A stretch of DNA of 64,000 nucleotides from Aristolochia californica (lineage: Eukaryota > Streptophyta > Magnoliopsida > Piperales > Aristolochiaceae): contig JARWKL010000009.1 in NCBI GenBank assembly GCA_029961685.1, positions 10,993,758-11,057,757 on the forward strand. The letters run 5' to 3'. The position numbers were made by a program, and so were the translations under genes. Each line of letters opens with the position of its first letter. The first letter of the stretch is position 1. Below the pieces are notes generated by a model. The model was not told the origin of the DNA and made no database searches. It saw nothing but the letters and a program-made list of their open reading frames with translations. Positions 34,187 through 46,036 of this stretch are shown here, one piece after another.

Positions 34187-35228
34187 GGCCTTATTAGTAC
34201 ACTCTGAAGTGAAAGTGAAAATGAAAGTACTTTCATTAGTGAAAATAGCCCAAAACCTGTTAGTGTGTACCATAACTGGCGAGTGACACTCATTCTTGAG
34301 AAAAAAAACGAGGGAAAGTGAAATCACTCCTCCCTGAGGTTAGTGAATTCACTTTCACTCGCACGCTCACTCGCTCTCTCACTCTTGTTATGCTCATTTT
34401 GCCCTCTCACTTTCGCATTTGGATATTATAAAATTAAATATTTGTTAAAGAATTTTATTTTATACATTTAATTAAATTCAAAAAGATTAATTTAATTAAT
34501 TAATTATTAATTTAAACAAGTTGAAATTTATCTTACATTATTAAAAAAATATTTAAAATAATTATATTATTAAAATTAAATCTAACTAAGCAATTTTAAC
34601 TATTTTTATTTATAAAAATTCATGATTTTAATATTATATTTGATTTCTAATTTAAGAGTGAGAATTTGGATTTTACACAAGTAACAATTTGATTAAGAAT
34701 TTGGATATTATAAAAGAAAGTATTTGTTTGATCATATTTTTATATATTTAACTAAAAAATTAATTATTATTTTTTTATTTATTTTAGATAAGTTTTATTT
34801 TTTAAAATTATATTTTTATTTAAAACAAGTTAATTTTTAATTAATTTAAAACTTCTTAAAATTTATTTTATTTTAGCCAAATATAGCTATCTAAATTAAA
34901 ATTTTAATCTATTAGATGAATTTTTAAAATAAAATAAACTTTTTTATTTATATAAAATTCTTATTTTTAACATTATATTTAATGACTATTTTAAGAGTGA
35001 GAATTAAGATTTTTTAAAGTAACTATTTGATTAACATTTGGATAATATAAAAGCAGGGATTTGTTTAATCATTTTATAAATATTTAATTAAATAAATTGT
35101 CGTAATTTGTTTTAATTATTTAATACTTTAAAATTAATTAGATGTGTTTGAGTTTATTTAAATAAAAAATCTAATAAAATTAAAATTTTAAAAGTATTTT
35201 TGAATAATAAAATACCATCTTTTTATTT
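34187..35228. mobile_element. Harbinger-like element, 3'-truncated
   Basis: Left terminus GGCCTTATTAGTACACTC follows TAA (34184-34186). The AT-rich interior runs to about 35228, where it joins block gamma at AAGATGTGCAAATATCTG without the right terminus. Confidence 0.62.
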
Positions 35229-35799
35229 AAGATGTGCAAATATCTGAAAAAAAAAATTCCATATTGCCTTGTGACAAGAAAGGTGTATGAAAGGACCCGA
35301 AAATGTAAATAGCTAATGTCCATTAGGCTCAAGAAATAAGCATTGAAAGGGAAGACCTATCCCTTCCCAGAACTGGTGGAGGATATTGCTAGATTTGAAT
35401 TTCTAGATTTTTTTGGGAAGGGCATTGAGATGGCCTTGAGCATTATCTATATCAATTTTAGGAAGTTTTAATTTAACTTACTCAACAGTTCCTTAGGTTG
35501 AACAAGACCAAGACGGTGGTTTGGTGGACAAGAAGAGAAGAATTCCTTTGGTGAGTATTAGGAGGAAGTTTCGAAGGTTTCTAATACTATTCACTTAAAT
35601 TGCATTTCTCATTGTATCGAAGTTGGCATTTGGATGGAAAGGACTGAATGAGAAATGGAATCTGTTTGCTCACACAACTTCAGATTGGACGTTTTGATGG
35701 TTTCAAAGTCTGGTCACATAAATTGTATTTTCTCACTGTATGAAAGTTGGAATTTGGATGAAAAGGATTGAATGAGAAATGGAATCTATAGAGCAATAT
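35229..35799. repeat. Block gamma, partial
   Basis: Starts at AAGATGTGCAAATATCTG and breaks off at GAGCAATAT, where gypsy-derived sequence begins. Two or three shared bases at the joint (ATT) suggest end-joining with microhomology. Confidence 0.7.
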
Positions 35800-35928
35800 T
35801 GTCTGGTTGGGAGTGTAGAGAGGGCACAAGATATTTATGAGAAAGAAAGACATATGGCATCAGTTGGGGCTTGCAGATTACATCTCACCACTTAAAACAC
35901 AATTATAAAGGTTTTTGCAGATGCCAAA

Positions 35929-36429
35929 ATGTGGCAATTGGCATGGAAAATAACAGAAGAGATGGTCTCATATGGTGTTAGTCCTAATGTTGTCACCTGG
36001 TCATCATTGATAAGTGCCTTTGCCAAAGCAGATCTAATGAAGCATGCAATTCAGACATTTGATGAAATGCTCCTCTCTGGCTATGAACCTTCATATAAGC
36101 GGCAACTTCTAATTTCCACCATTTTTATGACTATTTGGATTGCAATTGTCAGCTACATTGCTCTGCCATCCAACTTCACCCTCTATGAATTTGGAGTTGT
36201 GAAACCAGTTAAGAATTGGCACTTGTTCTTCTGTGTTGCTATTGGATTGTGGGCTGGACTCATTATTGGATACACAATGGAGTATTACACTAGCAATGCT
36301 TACAGTCCTGTGCAGGATGTTGCTGCTTCTTGCAGAACAGGGGCAGCAAAAAATGTAATCTGTGGCCTCACACTAGGTTACAAGTTTTTCATAATTCTAC
36401 TTAGGTTTCAGTCTTGCTGCCATATATAG
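35929..36429 (+). pseudogene. Chimeric PPR / H+-pyrophosphatase frame (truncated copy)
   Basis: A 166-residue open frame. Residues 1-55 are pentatricopeptide (RNA-binding helical repeat) sequence: [19 protein letters not shown], then [11 protein letters not shown]. From about residue 56 the frame continues without a break into a vacuolar-type proton pyrophosphatase segment: [34 protein letters not shown], then [14 protein letters not shown]. The latter is a conserved membrane and cytosolic loop region of plant V-PPases. A TAA near 35894 cuts the frame off from its upstream PPR part. Downstream, VAILGMFSTITTRLALDTYG (36430-36500, shifted frame) continues the pyrophosphatase. It lacks most of the enzyme, so no pump can be formed. 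Confidence 0.82.
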
Positions 36430-36436
36430 ACTTACT

Positions 36437-37130
36437 GTGGCAATTTTGGGAATGTTTAGCACAATTACAACCAGGCTTGCGCTTGACACCTATGGATTCA
36501 AGGGGGAGGAAGATCATGTAGCTTTTGTGGTTGACCTACTTGGACACAGTGAGTACCCTGCAGCAGCAACCAAAGTGATAGAGGATTACACTGGCCAGAC
36601 TGGGTGCTGGCCCAGCATATCATCCACGGTTTTTACTGTTGCCTAAAAACTAGTGATGCACATACCATCAATTCTAGATCAATTTACTGTAGTGGGTTTA
36701 CTCATGGCTAGCGCGAATCTGGGTGCATTACATCAAGGGAAACTCTTGTAGGCTTTCATCAAGAGAGATTTTAACTGCCCCCATTCACACTACTTTACAG
36801 AAGCTGAGGTTCTCACTGAAATTTGTGCACGGCTATTGGTGGCTTACTTGCATGAATATGCATGTGAGGCTTATGTTGCTGCTCTCTATTATGGGATAAA
36901 CAATACAGGAAGTGGAAAATAGATGCAAATGTTTTCAGGCAAACTATTTTCAGTGCCAATTGAACCTGATCTGGGTCCAAGCCTTGGAGTTGCTCGTGTC
37001 CCAGGAATTGGACTTATTTACACAGAATTAGTCAGAGCCTTAACCAGTACTGTTGCGGTTGCGTGTGGATTTCACAAGGATATGTAGAGTGATCCGAGGT
37101 CAGTAGTTTATGCCAAAAAAAAGAGATGGT
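36437..37130 (+). pseudogene. Mixed PPR-like and unassigned captured sequence
   Basis: After the pyrophosphatase piece comes EDHVAFVVDLLGHSEYP, like the E-region of PPR proteins (HYACMVDLLGRAG). Further on are SANLGALHQGKLL, a PPR phrase, and unassigned coding-like sequence (LLVAYLHEYACEAYVAALYY, GIGLIYTELVRALTSTVA) with scattered stops. It is parallel to 58795-59400. Confidence 0.5.
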
Positions 37131-37596
37131 ACACTGACAAAACTTGGGTAGAGAACAAATCAATACATTTTAGTTCCCTATTTTGTTAACTTTTCGCATT
37201 GGTGGGTTCATTCTCACATTGGTTTCCGAAGATTATGGTGGAACATCTTGTTGGCCAGTCATGGTCTTGCCATATTGGAGCAGGTGATAGTTTAGACTAT
37301 TGTTTGGTTGCTTGACCATGTGGTGGATTGCTGCAAAGAGTAATGCTGGAAGTGTGGGATTCTCACCCAAAAAAACAATTTTCTGGAGTAACACTCTGTC
37401 AACGGGGGAAACCAGTGGTGGATTTCGGATACCGCAATCTCTCCTCCGTGGTGTTACATTGGAGCACTTACACCACTTGTGTCGCCCAGTGGGTTGACAC
37501 AGATGCCACAGATGTTACATGGGAAGATGTGGAGACGTTTCGGCACGCATACCTACTTCGAGCTTGAGGAAGCTCTTTCTCCACTGGGGGGAGTGA

Positions 37597-37949
37597 TGTT
37601 ATGAACTCAATAGTAGGCCGAGTCATGCAGAGGCATAGTGGATGACTGGCTAAGTCATCTAGTATTAAGTTAATTGTTTTTCTTTCTATTTACTTTTACT
37701 TCATTTTTATTTCAATAGATGAGTTAGTATGCCGTAGGGGTATTATTGTAATTCTATATCTTGAACCCTTGTTAGCATAAACCCTACGTAAGGGGTGAAA
37801 GGAATTAGAAAAGGCAAGCCTGATTTTAGTCTAAACAGGGTTTTGAGTGCTCCTAAACGAACTTAGGGGTGTGTGTTCCCCTTGACGAACCTAGGGTTTT
37901 CAAGCTTCCCTTCGACTTGATTGTTCTCTTATCTTCTTGTTCCCTACGT
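37597..37949 (+). repeat. Gypsy 3' LTR, end missing
   Basis: TGTTATGAACTCAATAG... preceded by GGGGGGAGTGA. It matches the 374-bp LTRs at 53880 and 59841 but stops about 22 bp early. Confidence 0.85.
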
Positions 37950-38589
37950 ATCAATTGGACAAAATTAGGTATGAATTGAAAGACCAATCTGTTGCGTTGA
38001 ACTTGTGAGCGACCGTGGAGAGCATTCTAGAATCCCATAGAGTTGGCAAAATTGATAATATCGTCGAACTGATACACCATCGGGAATGCCTCTATCGGAA
38101 CAGTAGTGCAAATGCTCTCTCTAGGTAACTTTGTATCCTTCTCCACCCTTTCGAATGCACAATTCCATATCTTGGCCTCCCTTCCAATTTACAATTTTGG
38201 TGTTAGTAACGAAACGAAGAGAAACAACAAATTATATATTAGGTCAATAGGTGGAAGAAATTAGGATACCATCAATTGTAGTAAGTCAAAATTGGGTAGA
38301 TGGTGGCGATCGTGGTGAGAGCATTCTAGAATTCCATACAGTTGGAAAAATTGATAATATCCCAGGGGCTCTTGAAGCCCATGAAAACCTTCCTCCGAGT
38401 TTATTTTTAATTTTTAAGTTTCTTATCTTATTTTTTTAATTGAAAAATCTAAATAAAACTATCTTAATAAGGTCAAATCTATCGTAGTATTTTATTAATA
38501 AACCCATCTTCTACTTTCCATTATATTTTCCATTGTGTACACTAACACAATAAAGTATGTTACTTTGTACTTTTCATTGAGCACACTAA
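37950..38589. repeat. Block delta, copy with part of the palindrome centre
   Basis: Starts inside the left-arm sequence (TATCAATTGGACAAAATTAG) and crosses the palindrome centre into the right arm, as at 18065-18702. Ends at TAA (38587-38589) before the next element. Confidence 0.65.
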
Positions 38590-39768
38590 GGCCTTGTTAG
38601 TACACCCTGAAGCGAAAGTGAAAGTGAAAATGAATTACTTTCACTAGCGAAAATAGCCCAAAACATGTTAGTGTGCACCGTAAGTGGCGAGTGGCACTCA
38701 TTCTTGAGAAAAAAACGAGGGAAAGTGAAACCACTCCTCCCTAAGGCTAGTGAATTAACTTTCACCCGCGCGCTCACTCACTCTTTCACTCTTCTTATGC
38801 TCATTCTGCCCTCTCACTTTTGCATTTGAAAATAATAAAACTAAATATTTATTTAATTATTTTATTTATACATTTAATGAAATTAAAAAATATTAATTTA
38901 ATTAATTTAATTATTAATTTAAACAAGTTGAAATTTATCTTACGTTATAAATAGAATAGTTAAATAAAATTATATTATAAAAATTAAATCTAAAAGAGTA
39001 ATGTTAATATTTTTTGAAATTATTTATTTATTTAAAACGAGTTAGTTGTTTTTATTAATTTATAACTACTTAAAATTTATTTTATTTTAGCCAAATATAG
39101 CTATCTAAAAAAAATTATTTATATAAAATCCTTATTTTTATCATTATATTTAATGACTATTTTAAGAGTGAGAATTTAGATTTTGTAAAGTAACAATTTG
39201 ATTAACATTTGGATAATATAAAAGTTAGGGTTTGTTTAATCATTTTATATATACTTAATTAAATAAATAGTCTTAATTTATTTTAATTATTTAATACTTT
39301 AAATTAAATTATATATATTAGATTTTATTTAAATAAAAATATAATAAAATTAAATTTGTAAAAGTATTTTTGAATAATAAAATACCATATTTTTTATTTA
39401 CATAAATTTATAAATTTTAATATTATATTTCAAGAATGAGAATTTAGATATTAAAAAGTAACAATTTGATTAAGCATTTGGATATCATAAAAGCAAAATT
39501 TGTTAAGTATTTTATTTATATATATATTTAATTAATTAAATATATAAAGTTTAATTATTATTATTATTGATGAATTAAGAAGAGTTAAAATCTATCCTAA
39601 CTTATTAATAGAAAAGTTAGATAAAAAATATCCTATAAAATTTAAATATTTTAGAGTATTTTATTAATAAATCTCTTACGTACTTTCCACTAAACTTTCC
39701 ATTGTGCATACTAACATAAAAAAATAATTCACTTTCACTTTAACTTTGAAAATGCACTTACCCCCCCC
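38590..39768. mobile_element. Harbinger-like MITE-type element, full length
   Basis: GGCCTTGTTAGTACACCCTG ... AATGCACTTACCCCCCCC. AT-rich interior, no coding. TAA precedes the left end. Confidence 0.65.
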
Positions 39769-40670
39769 TTGAAGTTTCTAGGAATGATTTCTAGGGAAAC
39801 TATTCGTACGAAAGTAATCTTTTCTTTTAAGATGTGCAAATATCTGAAAAAAGAAAATTCCATATTGCCTTGTGACAAGAAAGGTGTATGAAAGGACCTG
39901 AAAATGTAAATAGCTAAAGTCCATTAGGCTCAAGAAATAAGCACTAAAAGGGAGGACCTATTCCCAAAACTGGTGGAGGATATCGCTAGATTTGGATTTC
40001 TAGAATTTTTTGGGAAGGGCATTGAGATGGCCTAGATCATTATCTATATCATTTTTAGGAAGTTTTAATTTAACTTACTCAACAATTCCTTAGGTTGAAT
40101 GGTACCAAGACGGTGGTTTGGTGGACAAGAAGAGAAGAATTCCTTTGGTGAGTATTAGGAGGAAGTTTTGAAGGTTTCTAATACTACTCACTTAAATTGC
40201 ATTTCTCATTGTATCGAAGTTGGCATTTGGATGGAAATGACTGAATGAGAAATGGAATATGTTTGATCACACAACTTCAGATTGGACATTTTGATGGTTT
40301 CAAATTCTGGTCACATAAATTGTATCTTCTTGCTGTATGGAAGTTGGAATTTGGATGAAAAGGATTGAATGAGAAATGGAATATGTAGCGCAATATCCAT
40401 AAAGAGCAAGAGGTGGAAAAAAAATGACAAAAAACAAGACAAGTGTGAATAATAAACCATTCTTGTGCTCCTAAAACATCATTCTAATATCCAAATTTCA
40501 ATAAGTACTTCATCACACAATATAGTAAAACTTATTATGACACATTAACCATCCTTTTAGAACATCTACGAATTACACTTCCACATTCAACCATCACAAC
40601 ACACATTTCTGAATGCTCAAATCAATGGTGTCAGATAAAAGAACTTGTAATGGATATAGTTGGAACACCG
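39769..40670. repeat. Block gamma, left flank of copia copy 3
   Basis: Ends GTTGGAACACCG; the last 5 bp (40666-40670) are the copia target duplication. Non-coding. Confidence 0.85.
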
Positions 40671-40999
40671 TGTTACGATATGTTAAAATGTATATTAAAT
40701 GTAATTTATGTTCATAATTGTTGTATAATTTGGGATATGTACATAGGGTTATTTGATTAGGCTTAATAGGGGGGGGGGGGGGGGGGGGGGGGGGGTGGAG
40801 GTGGTATTGTCTTGGGCCCATGGGCCATTTTGTAACAGGAAAACCTAAAGGTTAAATACCTAATGAAAGGGGGAAAATCCCCAACGGAAACATTTTGATT
40901 AATCTTTCCTCTGCTTCGTTTTGCCGTGAAACCAGAGAGCTACGCTCTCTCTTGTGGGTGTTTGGACTGTTCCATCAGTCCCTTGATTTTGATTTGTCA
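40671..40999 (+). repeat. 5' LTR of copia copy 3
   Basis: 329 bp, TGTTACG...TTTGTCA. G run of 27 (40769-40795) and hairpin AGAGAGC-TAC-GCTCTCT. Confidence 0.95.
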
Positions 41000-41689
41000 T
41001 GGTATCAGAGTTCTGAAGATTAACCGTCCGACGCATTTTTGTCCGATGACCTATGTTGTTCGACGAGTTTTTTTTTTTGGCATTGATTGCGGGCGTCGTT
41101 AGAAAAACCTGTCGTGTGGTTCCGTTGCCGAAAAAGCTACGGGGGTTCCGTTGCCAGGAAGAGGGTTCTAGCCGGAAGGGGAAATGAAAGGGAGAGGGTT
41201 CTCGCCGGAAGGGGAAACGAAAGGGGTGGTTTTCGGGGGTTGTCGGAAAGCATTGTTCGAGCTCGGGAAAGTTGTGGTTCCGTCGTCGGAAAAGCTCCCT
41301 CGGTGGTTTCGTTGCCGGAGAAGCTACAACGGGAAGGGGGTTCTCGTCGGGAAACTCGCCGGAAGGGGGAACGAAGGTACGATTTTTTTTCTCCTGCGTG
41401 TTCGATTGATTATTTGGCATAAGGTCGTTATGCAATTTGCGAACCTTTGTGGGATGATTTGAAACTTCTGAAAGTTTTGGGGGCCATTCTGGAATTTCTG
41501 AAGGTGTGAGGGTGTTTTTCGAATTTCTAATAGTTTGGGGGTCTAATTTGAATTTCTGTTAACCTGGGGGCAAAGCTTGGATTTCTGCAAGTGTAGGGGT
41601 CCACTTGAAATTTATGAAAAGTGGGGGTATGTTTTGAATTTCTTATCTTGCGGAGGTGCATTAGGAATTTTGCTAGATTCGATCTTATC
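41000..41689 (+). repeat. Copia leader with primer site and minisatellites (copy 3)
   Basis: Primer site at 41000-41012. Two copies of the 33-bp unit at about 41158-41222 (three in copy 2). About seven degenerate 35-bp units alternating G-rich runs with GAATTTCTG at about 41447-41675. Confidence 0.78.
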
Positions 41690-43290
41690 ATGCCAGCAGA
41701 CAAGTCCGATTTCACTACTATTCGATTCACGGGCAAGTACTACGGTACTTGGGAATTTCAGTTCTAGTTATTTGTTCAGGGAAGAGGTATATGGGGTCAT
41801 ATTGATGGGAGTGATCTGGCACCTGGCGATGCTAATGCATTGTCAAAATGGATCATCATGGATGCTAGAGTCATGACTTGGATACTTGCATCTCTTGAGC
41901 CTCACTAGTCCCAAATCTGAGGCCCTACAAAACTGCCGCAGATATGTGGAATTACCTCCACAAGGTTTATCGTCAAACCAACACGGCCCATCGATTTTAA
42001 GTTGAATATGAACTTGCAAATTTCACCCAAGGCAGTCGTTCGATTGAAGAATATTTTTCGGGCTTCCAAAATCTATGGGTTGATTACATTGACATTGTTT
42101 ACGAGGATGTCCCTGCTGCTGCTCTCTCTGTTGTGCAAGCTGTACATGACACCAGTAAACGGGATCAATTCTTGATGAAGCTTCGTCCCGAGTTTGAGAT
42201 TGCTCAATCACATCTGATGAATCGTCATCCAGTGCCGTCCCTGGATACCTGTTTGAGTGAACTTCTCTGGGAGGAGCAGCGCTTTACTACTCAGGCTGGC
42301 ATGGAACCTCGCGCTCAGGCTGATCTCTCGGCTCCTGTAGCTTATGTAGCACCAGGAAGACCTAAGGGTCGGGACACCAGTTCTGTTCAGTGCTTCCACT
42401 GCAAAGCTTATAGTCACTTTGTTCGGAACTGCCCCAAGGGGTCGGTTCTGTTCTATAGCTACTGTAAAAAGCCGGGTCATCACATCACCGTTTGCCCTAC
42501 ACAACCTGAAAGGAGGAAGCCAACAACTTATCATGCATCCACCGATACATCTAGTTCTGCCACATTGCCACCTGCCGTTTCAGTCCCTATCATTCCTGTT
42601 CCACCAGCACCTGCCAGTTCCACCATTCTCACTCCTGAAATGGTACAACAGATGATCATTTCTGCCTTTTCTACTTTTGGTATCTCAGGTAAACAGAACC
42701 TTTCTACTCAACCATGGTATTTTGATTATAGTGCCTCTAACCACATGACCAACAATGTGGTATGTCTTTCAAATGTCAGAAAGTATGATGGCAATATGCA
42801 CATCAACACTGCTGATGGTAGTACTCTGCCTATCAGTGTTGTTGGTGACCTCTCTCCATCTTTAGTTGATGTCTTTGTGTCTCCTGACTTGTCGACAAAC
42901 CTTTTGTATGTTGGTCAATTAGTTGATAAAAACTGTAATATTCAGTTTTCTCGCTTTGGTTGTGTTATGCAGGATCAAGCGTCGGGGAAGGTGATCGCGA
43001 AGGGGCCTAAAGTGGGCAGGCTATTTTCACTTAAAGTCTTTCTATCCACTGTTATTCCCCGTTCTCCTGTAATTTCTTTTGCTTGTAATGTTGTTGGATT
43101 TGGCCCTAAGTTGTGGCATAGACGTCTAGGCCACCCAAACTTGTTTGTACTTCGTACATTATTTAAATCGGGTTTATTAGGCAATCAAGATTGTACTTCT
43201 CATGATACGTCTTTTGACTGTTCATCATGTAAACTTGGCAAAAGTAAAACTCTATCATTTCTGCAACATTCCTCGCATTCCTCCCACTGA
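41690..43290 (+). pseudogene. copia gag-protease-GAG-pre-integrase (copy 3), broken
   Basis: Start MPADKSDFTTIRFTGKYYG at 41690 is the N-terminus of a copia Gag; a TAG ends it after 25 codons (41765-41767), with further stops before 42133. From 42133 a 385-residue frame is open. It holds capsid C-terminal sequence, zinc knuckle 1 complete (CFHCKAYSHFVRNC), knuckle 2 with its first Cys changed to Tyr, protease site FDYSASNH (Ser and Gly of D-S-G both lost), then the integrase zinc region LWHRRLGHPN with CSSC. It ends at the TGA (43288-43290) shared by all three copies. Confidence 0.93.
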
Positions 43291-44257
43291 TTTGACCTTA
43301 TTCATAGTGATGTTTGGGGAATTGCTCCCGTTATCTCGCATGAACAAATTAAGTACTTTGTCACCTTTATTGATGACTTTAGTCGATTTACCTTAGTCTA
43401 CTTCCTACGGGCTAAGTCTAAAGTTTTTGTCATTTTTAAGAGGTTTCTTGCACTCATTGAAACACAGTTCTCCGCTCTGACTCTAGAGGCGAGTACATGT
43501 CGGCAGAATTCCAAGAATTTCTTCAAAGCAAAGGCATTATCTCTCAACGTTCTTCTCCCTCGACACCCAACAAAATGGTGTTGCTAAGCGCAAAAATCGT
43601 CACCTTCTTGATATGGTCTGCACCCTTCTCATTGAATCATCCGTTCCTCCTAGGTTTTGGTGTGAAGCTCTCTCTACCTTCGTCCATTTAATTAACCCCC
43701 TGCCTTCGCCTGTCTTGCATCATGTCTCTCCCTTTGTTAAATTATTCGGTTATTCTCTGTCCTACATAGATCTTCGGACGTTCGGTTGTGTTTGTTTCGT
43801 GCATTTACCTGATCATGAACGATATAAACTTACAACCCAATCTGTTATGTGTGCATTTCTTGGGTATGGCGGTTCTCAAAAGGGCTATGTTTGCTACGAT
43901 CCTCAGGCGTGTCGAGTCCTTGTTTCTCGGAATGTGGTCTTCTTTGAAAACCAATATTTCTTTCCCTCTCAAGTTACACTTCCGTCTACCTCTTTTTCTA
44001 GTTTGCCGAGCTTTGATGAGCCTCAACCCACTGCCTCGCTGCCCTCTCCTCCTTCTGACCTAGCGCTTGCTCCTGATCCTCCCTCTGCTCCTGCTCCCCT
44101 CAATCTTCACAGATCCACATGTAGTTCTCACCCTCCTGACTGGTATGGTTTTCCCTCCCCTGTATCTCTGGTAGCTACTTTGTCTTCTATTTCCATTCCT
44201 TCTAGCCATAAACAGGCTATAGCACATGAGTGTTGGAAAAAGGCCATGCAAAACTGA
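43291..44257 (+). pseudogene. copia integrase (copy 3), broken
   Basis: Contains LIHSDVWG and FIDDFSRF (catalytic Asp residues), then the shared frameshift before the GGEY region. A base is lost in GACACCCAACAAAATGG near 43568, specific to this copy. A 214-residue frame from 43613 covers the integrase C-terminus to the extra A in CATGCAAAACTGA (about 44248), also found in copy 1 but not copy 2. Confidence 0.92.
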
Positions 44258-45700
44258 ACTACAAGCGCTAGAGGAGAATCACACCTGGGACATTGTGGCT
44301 TGCCCTCCTACTATTCGACCTCTTGGAAGTAAGTGAATCTTCTCTGTCAAGCTGCGTTCAGATGGATCGTTGGATTGGTACAAAGCCCGTCTTGTGGCCC
44401 TGGGGAACAGGCAGGAATATGGGATTGATTATGAGGAAACTTTTGCCCCAGTTGCCAAGATGACCACAGTTCGCACTATCTTAGCTAGTACGGCCTCTCA
44501 ATCTTGGCCATTGCATCAGATGGATGTGAAGAATGCCTTTCTCCACGGTGATCTGCAGGAAGATGTCTATATAAAGCTTCCCTCGGGTATGTCTACATCC
44601 TCTCCTGATCATGTCTGCAAGCCCCCCGAGCTTGGTTTGAGAAATTTTTTAGCACACTTATCCTCCACCGGTTTACCCAGAGTCAGTATGATTCATCTAT
44701 CTTTAATCATAAGTCTGTTGCGGGCATGGTCATTCTCTTGGTTTATGTGGATGACATCATCATTACTGGCACTGATTCTGGACTGATTACCAAGCTTCAG
44801 AAGGTGTTGCATGCCACTTTTCATATGAAGGATCTTGGACGCCTCACTTACTTCTTAGGGCTGGAGGTCCATCACACACTCAAAGGTATTTTCTTAAACC
44901 AACATAAGTATATTCAAGTTCTTATCACACTCGCTGGGTTGGAGGACACATCATCGGTGGCTACCCCTATGGAGGTTAATGTCAAATATCGGAAAGATGA
45001 AGGGACTCTCCTTGACGATCCGACTATCTATCGACGACTAGTCGGGAGTCTCATCTACTTGACTACTACTCGCCCGGACATTTCCTATGTTGTTCATAAG
45101 GTCAGTCAGTTTATGGCATCTCCTTGACACCTTCATCTTGCGGCAGTTCAGCGCATCATCTGCTATCTACGCGGCTCCCCTGCTCGTGGTTTATTTTTTC
45201 CTACTGGCTCCGCGCTACAACTGGTTGCCTACAGTGATGCTGATTGGGCAGGGTGCCCCGATACCCGTTGCTCTACTACAGGCTGGTGTATGTTTATAGG
45301 CGATGCACTGATTTCTTGGAAATGTAAGAAACAAGATCGAGTGTCCAAGTCATCTACCGAGGCCGAGTATCGTGCTATGTCTACTGCGTGTGCGGAAGTT
45401 ATTTGGCTCCGTGGTCTTCTTGCTGAGCTCCAGTTTCCTCAGCCTTCATCTACACCGCTTCATGCAAATAATACAAGTGCTATACAGATTGCAGCCAATC
45501 CGGTTTTTCATGAGCGTACCAAGCATATTGAGGTTGACTGTCACTCCATCCATGACACTTTGGAGCGCCGGGTAATATCTCTTCTGTACATTTCTTCGGA
45601 TCTTCAAGTGGCCGATTTCTTCACCAAAGCATCGTCTCAATCTCGACATAATTTTTTGGTTGGCAAATTGTTGCTGGTTGACTCACCATCATCAATTTGA
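44258..45700 (+). pseudogene. copia RT-RNase H (copy 3), broken
   Basis: A TGG-to-TGA change lies near 44333. In RT a 31-bp deletion (joint at about 44620) removes most of LYGLRQAPRAW; the lost segment is bounded by CAAG repeats, the mark of slippage or end-joining. YVDD is preserved in the next frame (44726-45127), which ends at a CGA-to-TGA change. RNase H (45290-45700) keeps TEAEYRAM, but the last catalytic Asp is Asn (HANNTS). The 9 residues missing in copy 1 (VISLLYISS) are present. Confidence 0.92.
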
Positions 45701-45707
45701 GGGGGGA

Positions 45708-45811
45708 TGTTACGATATGTTAAAATATATATTAAATGTAATTTATGTTGATAATTGTTGTATAATTTGGGATATGTACATAGGGTTATTTCACTAGGCT
45801 TAATGGGACAA

Positions 45812-45842
<31 letters not shown>

Positions 45843-46036
45843 TGTCGTCTTGGGCCCATGGGCCATTTTGTAACAGGAAAACCTAAAGGTTAAATACCTA
45901 ATGAAAGGGGGAAAATCCCAATGAAAACATTTTGATTAATCTTTCGTCTGCTTCATTTCGCCGTGAAACCAGAGAGCTACGCTCTCTCTTGTGGGTGTTT
46001 GGACTGTTCCGTCAGTCCCTTGATTTTGATTTGTCA
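45708..46036 (+). repeat. 3' LTR of copia copy 3
   Basis: 329 bp, preceded by GAGGGGGGA. G run of 29 (45814-45842). Followed by CACCG. Confidence 0.95.

Larger units (their letters stand above)
35800..37949 (+). mobile_element. Ty3/gypsy-type element with captured gene fragments, 5'-truncated copy
   Basis: Parallels 56413-57170 and 58795-60190 of the complete element at 53880-60214 but lacks its 57175-58794 insertion. So this copy shows the uninterrupted arrangement (CACAGTGAGTACCCTGCAGC near 36545). It ends in a 3' LTR (37597-37949) missing its last bases, joined to block delta at CCCTACG/TATCAATTGG. Confidence 0.82.
40671..46036 (+). mobile_element. Ty1/copia LTR retrotransposon, copy 3, complete with both LTRs
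   Basis: 5' LTR 40671-40999, primer site TGGTATCAGAGTT at 41000, 3' LTR 45708-46036. CACCG lies on both sides (40666-40670, 46037-46041). It has the longest open gag-protease frame of the three copies but a broken RT. Confidence 0.97.
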
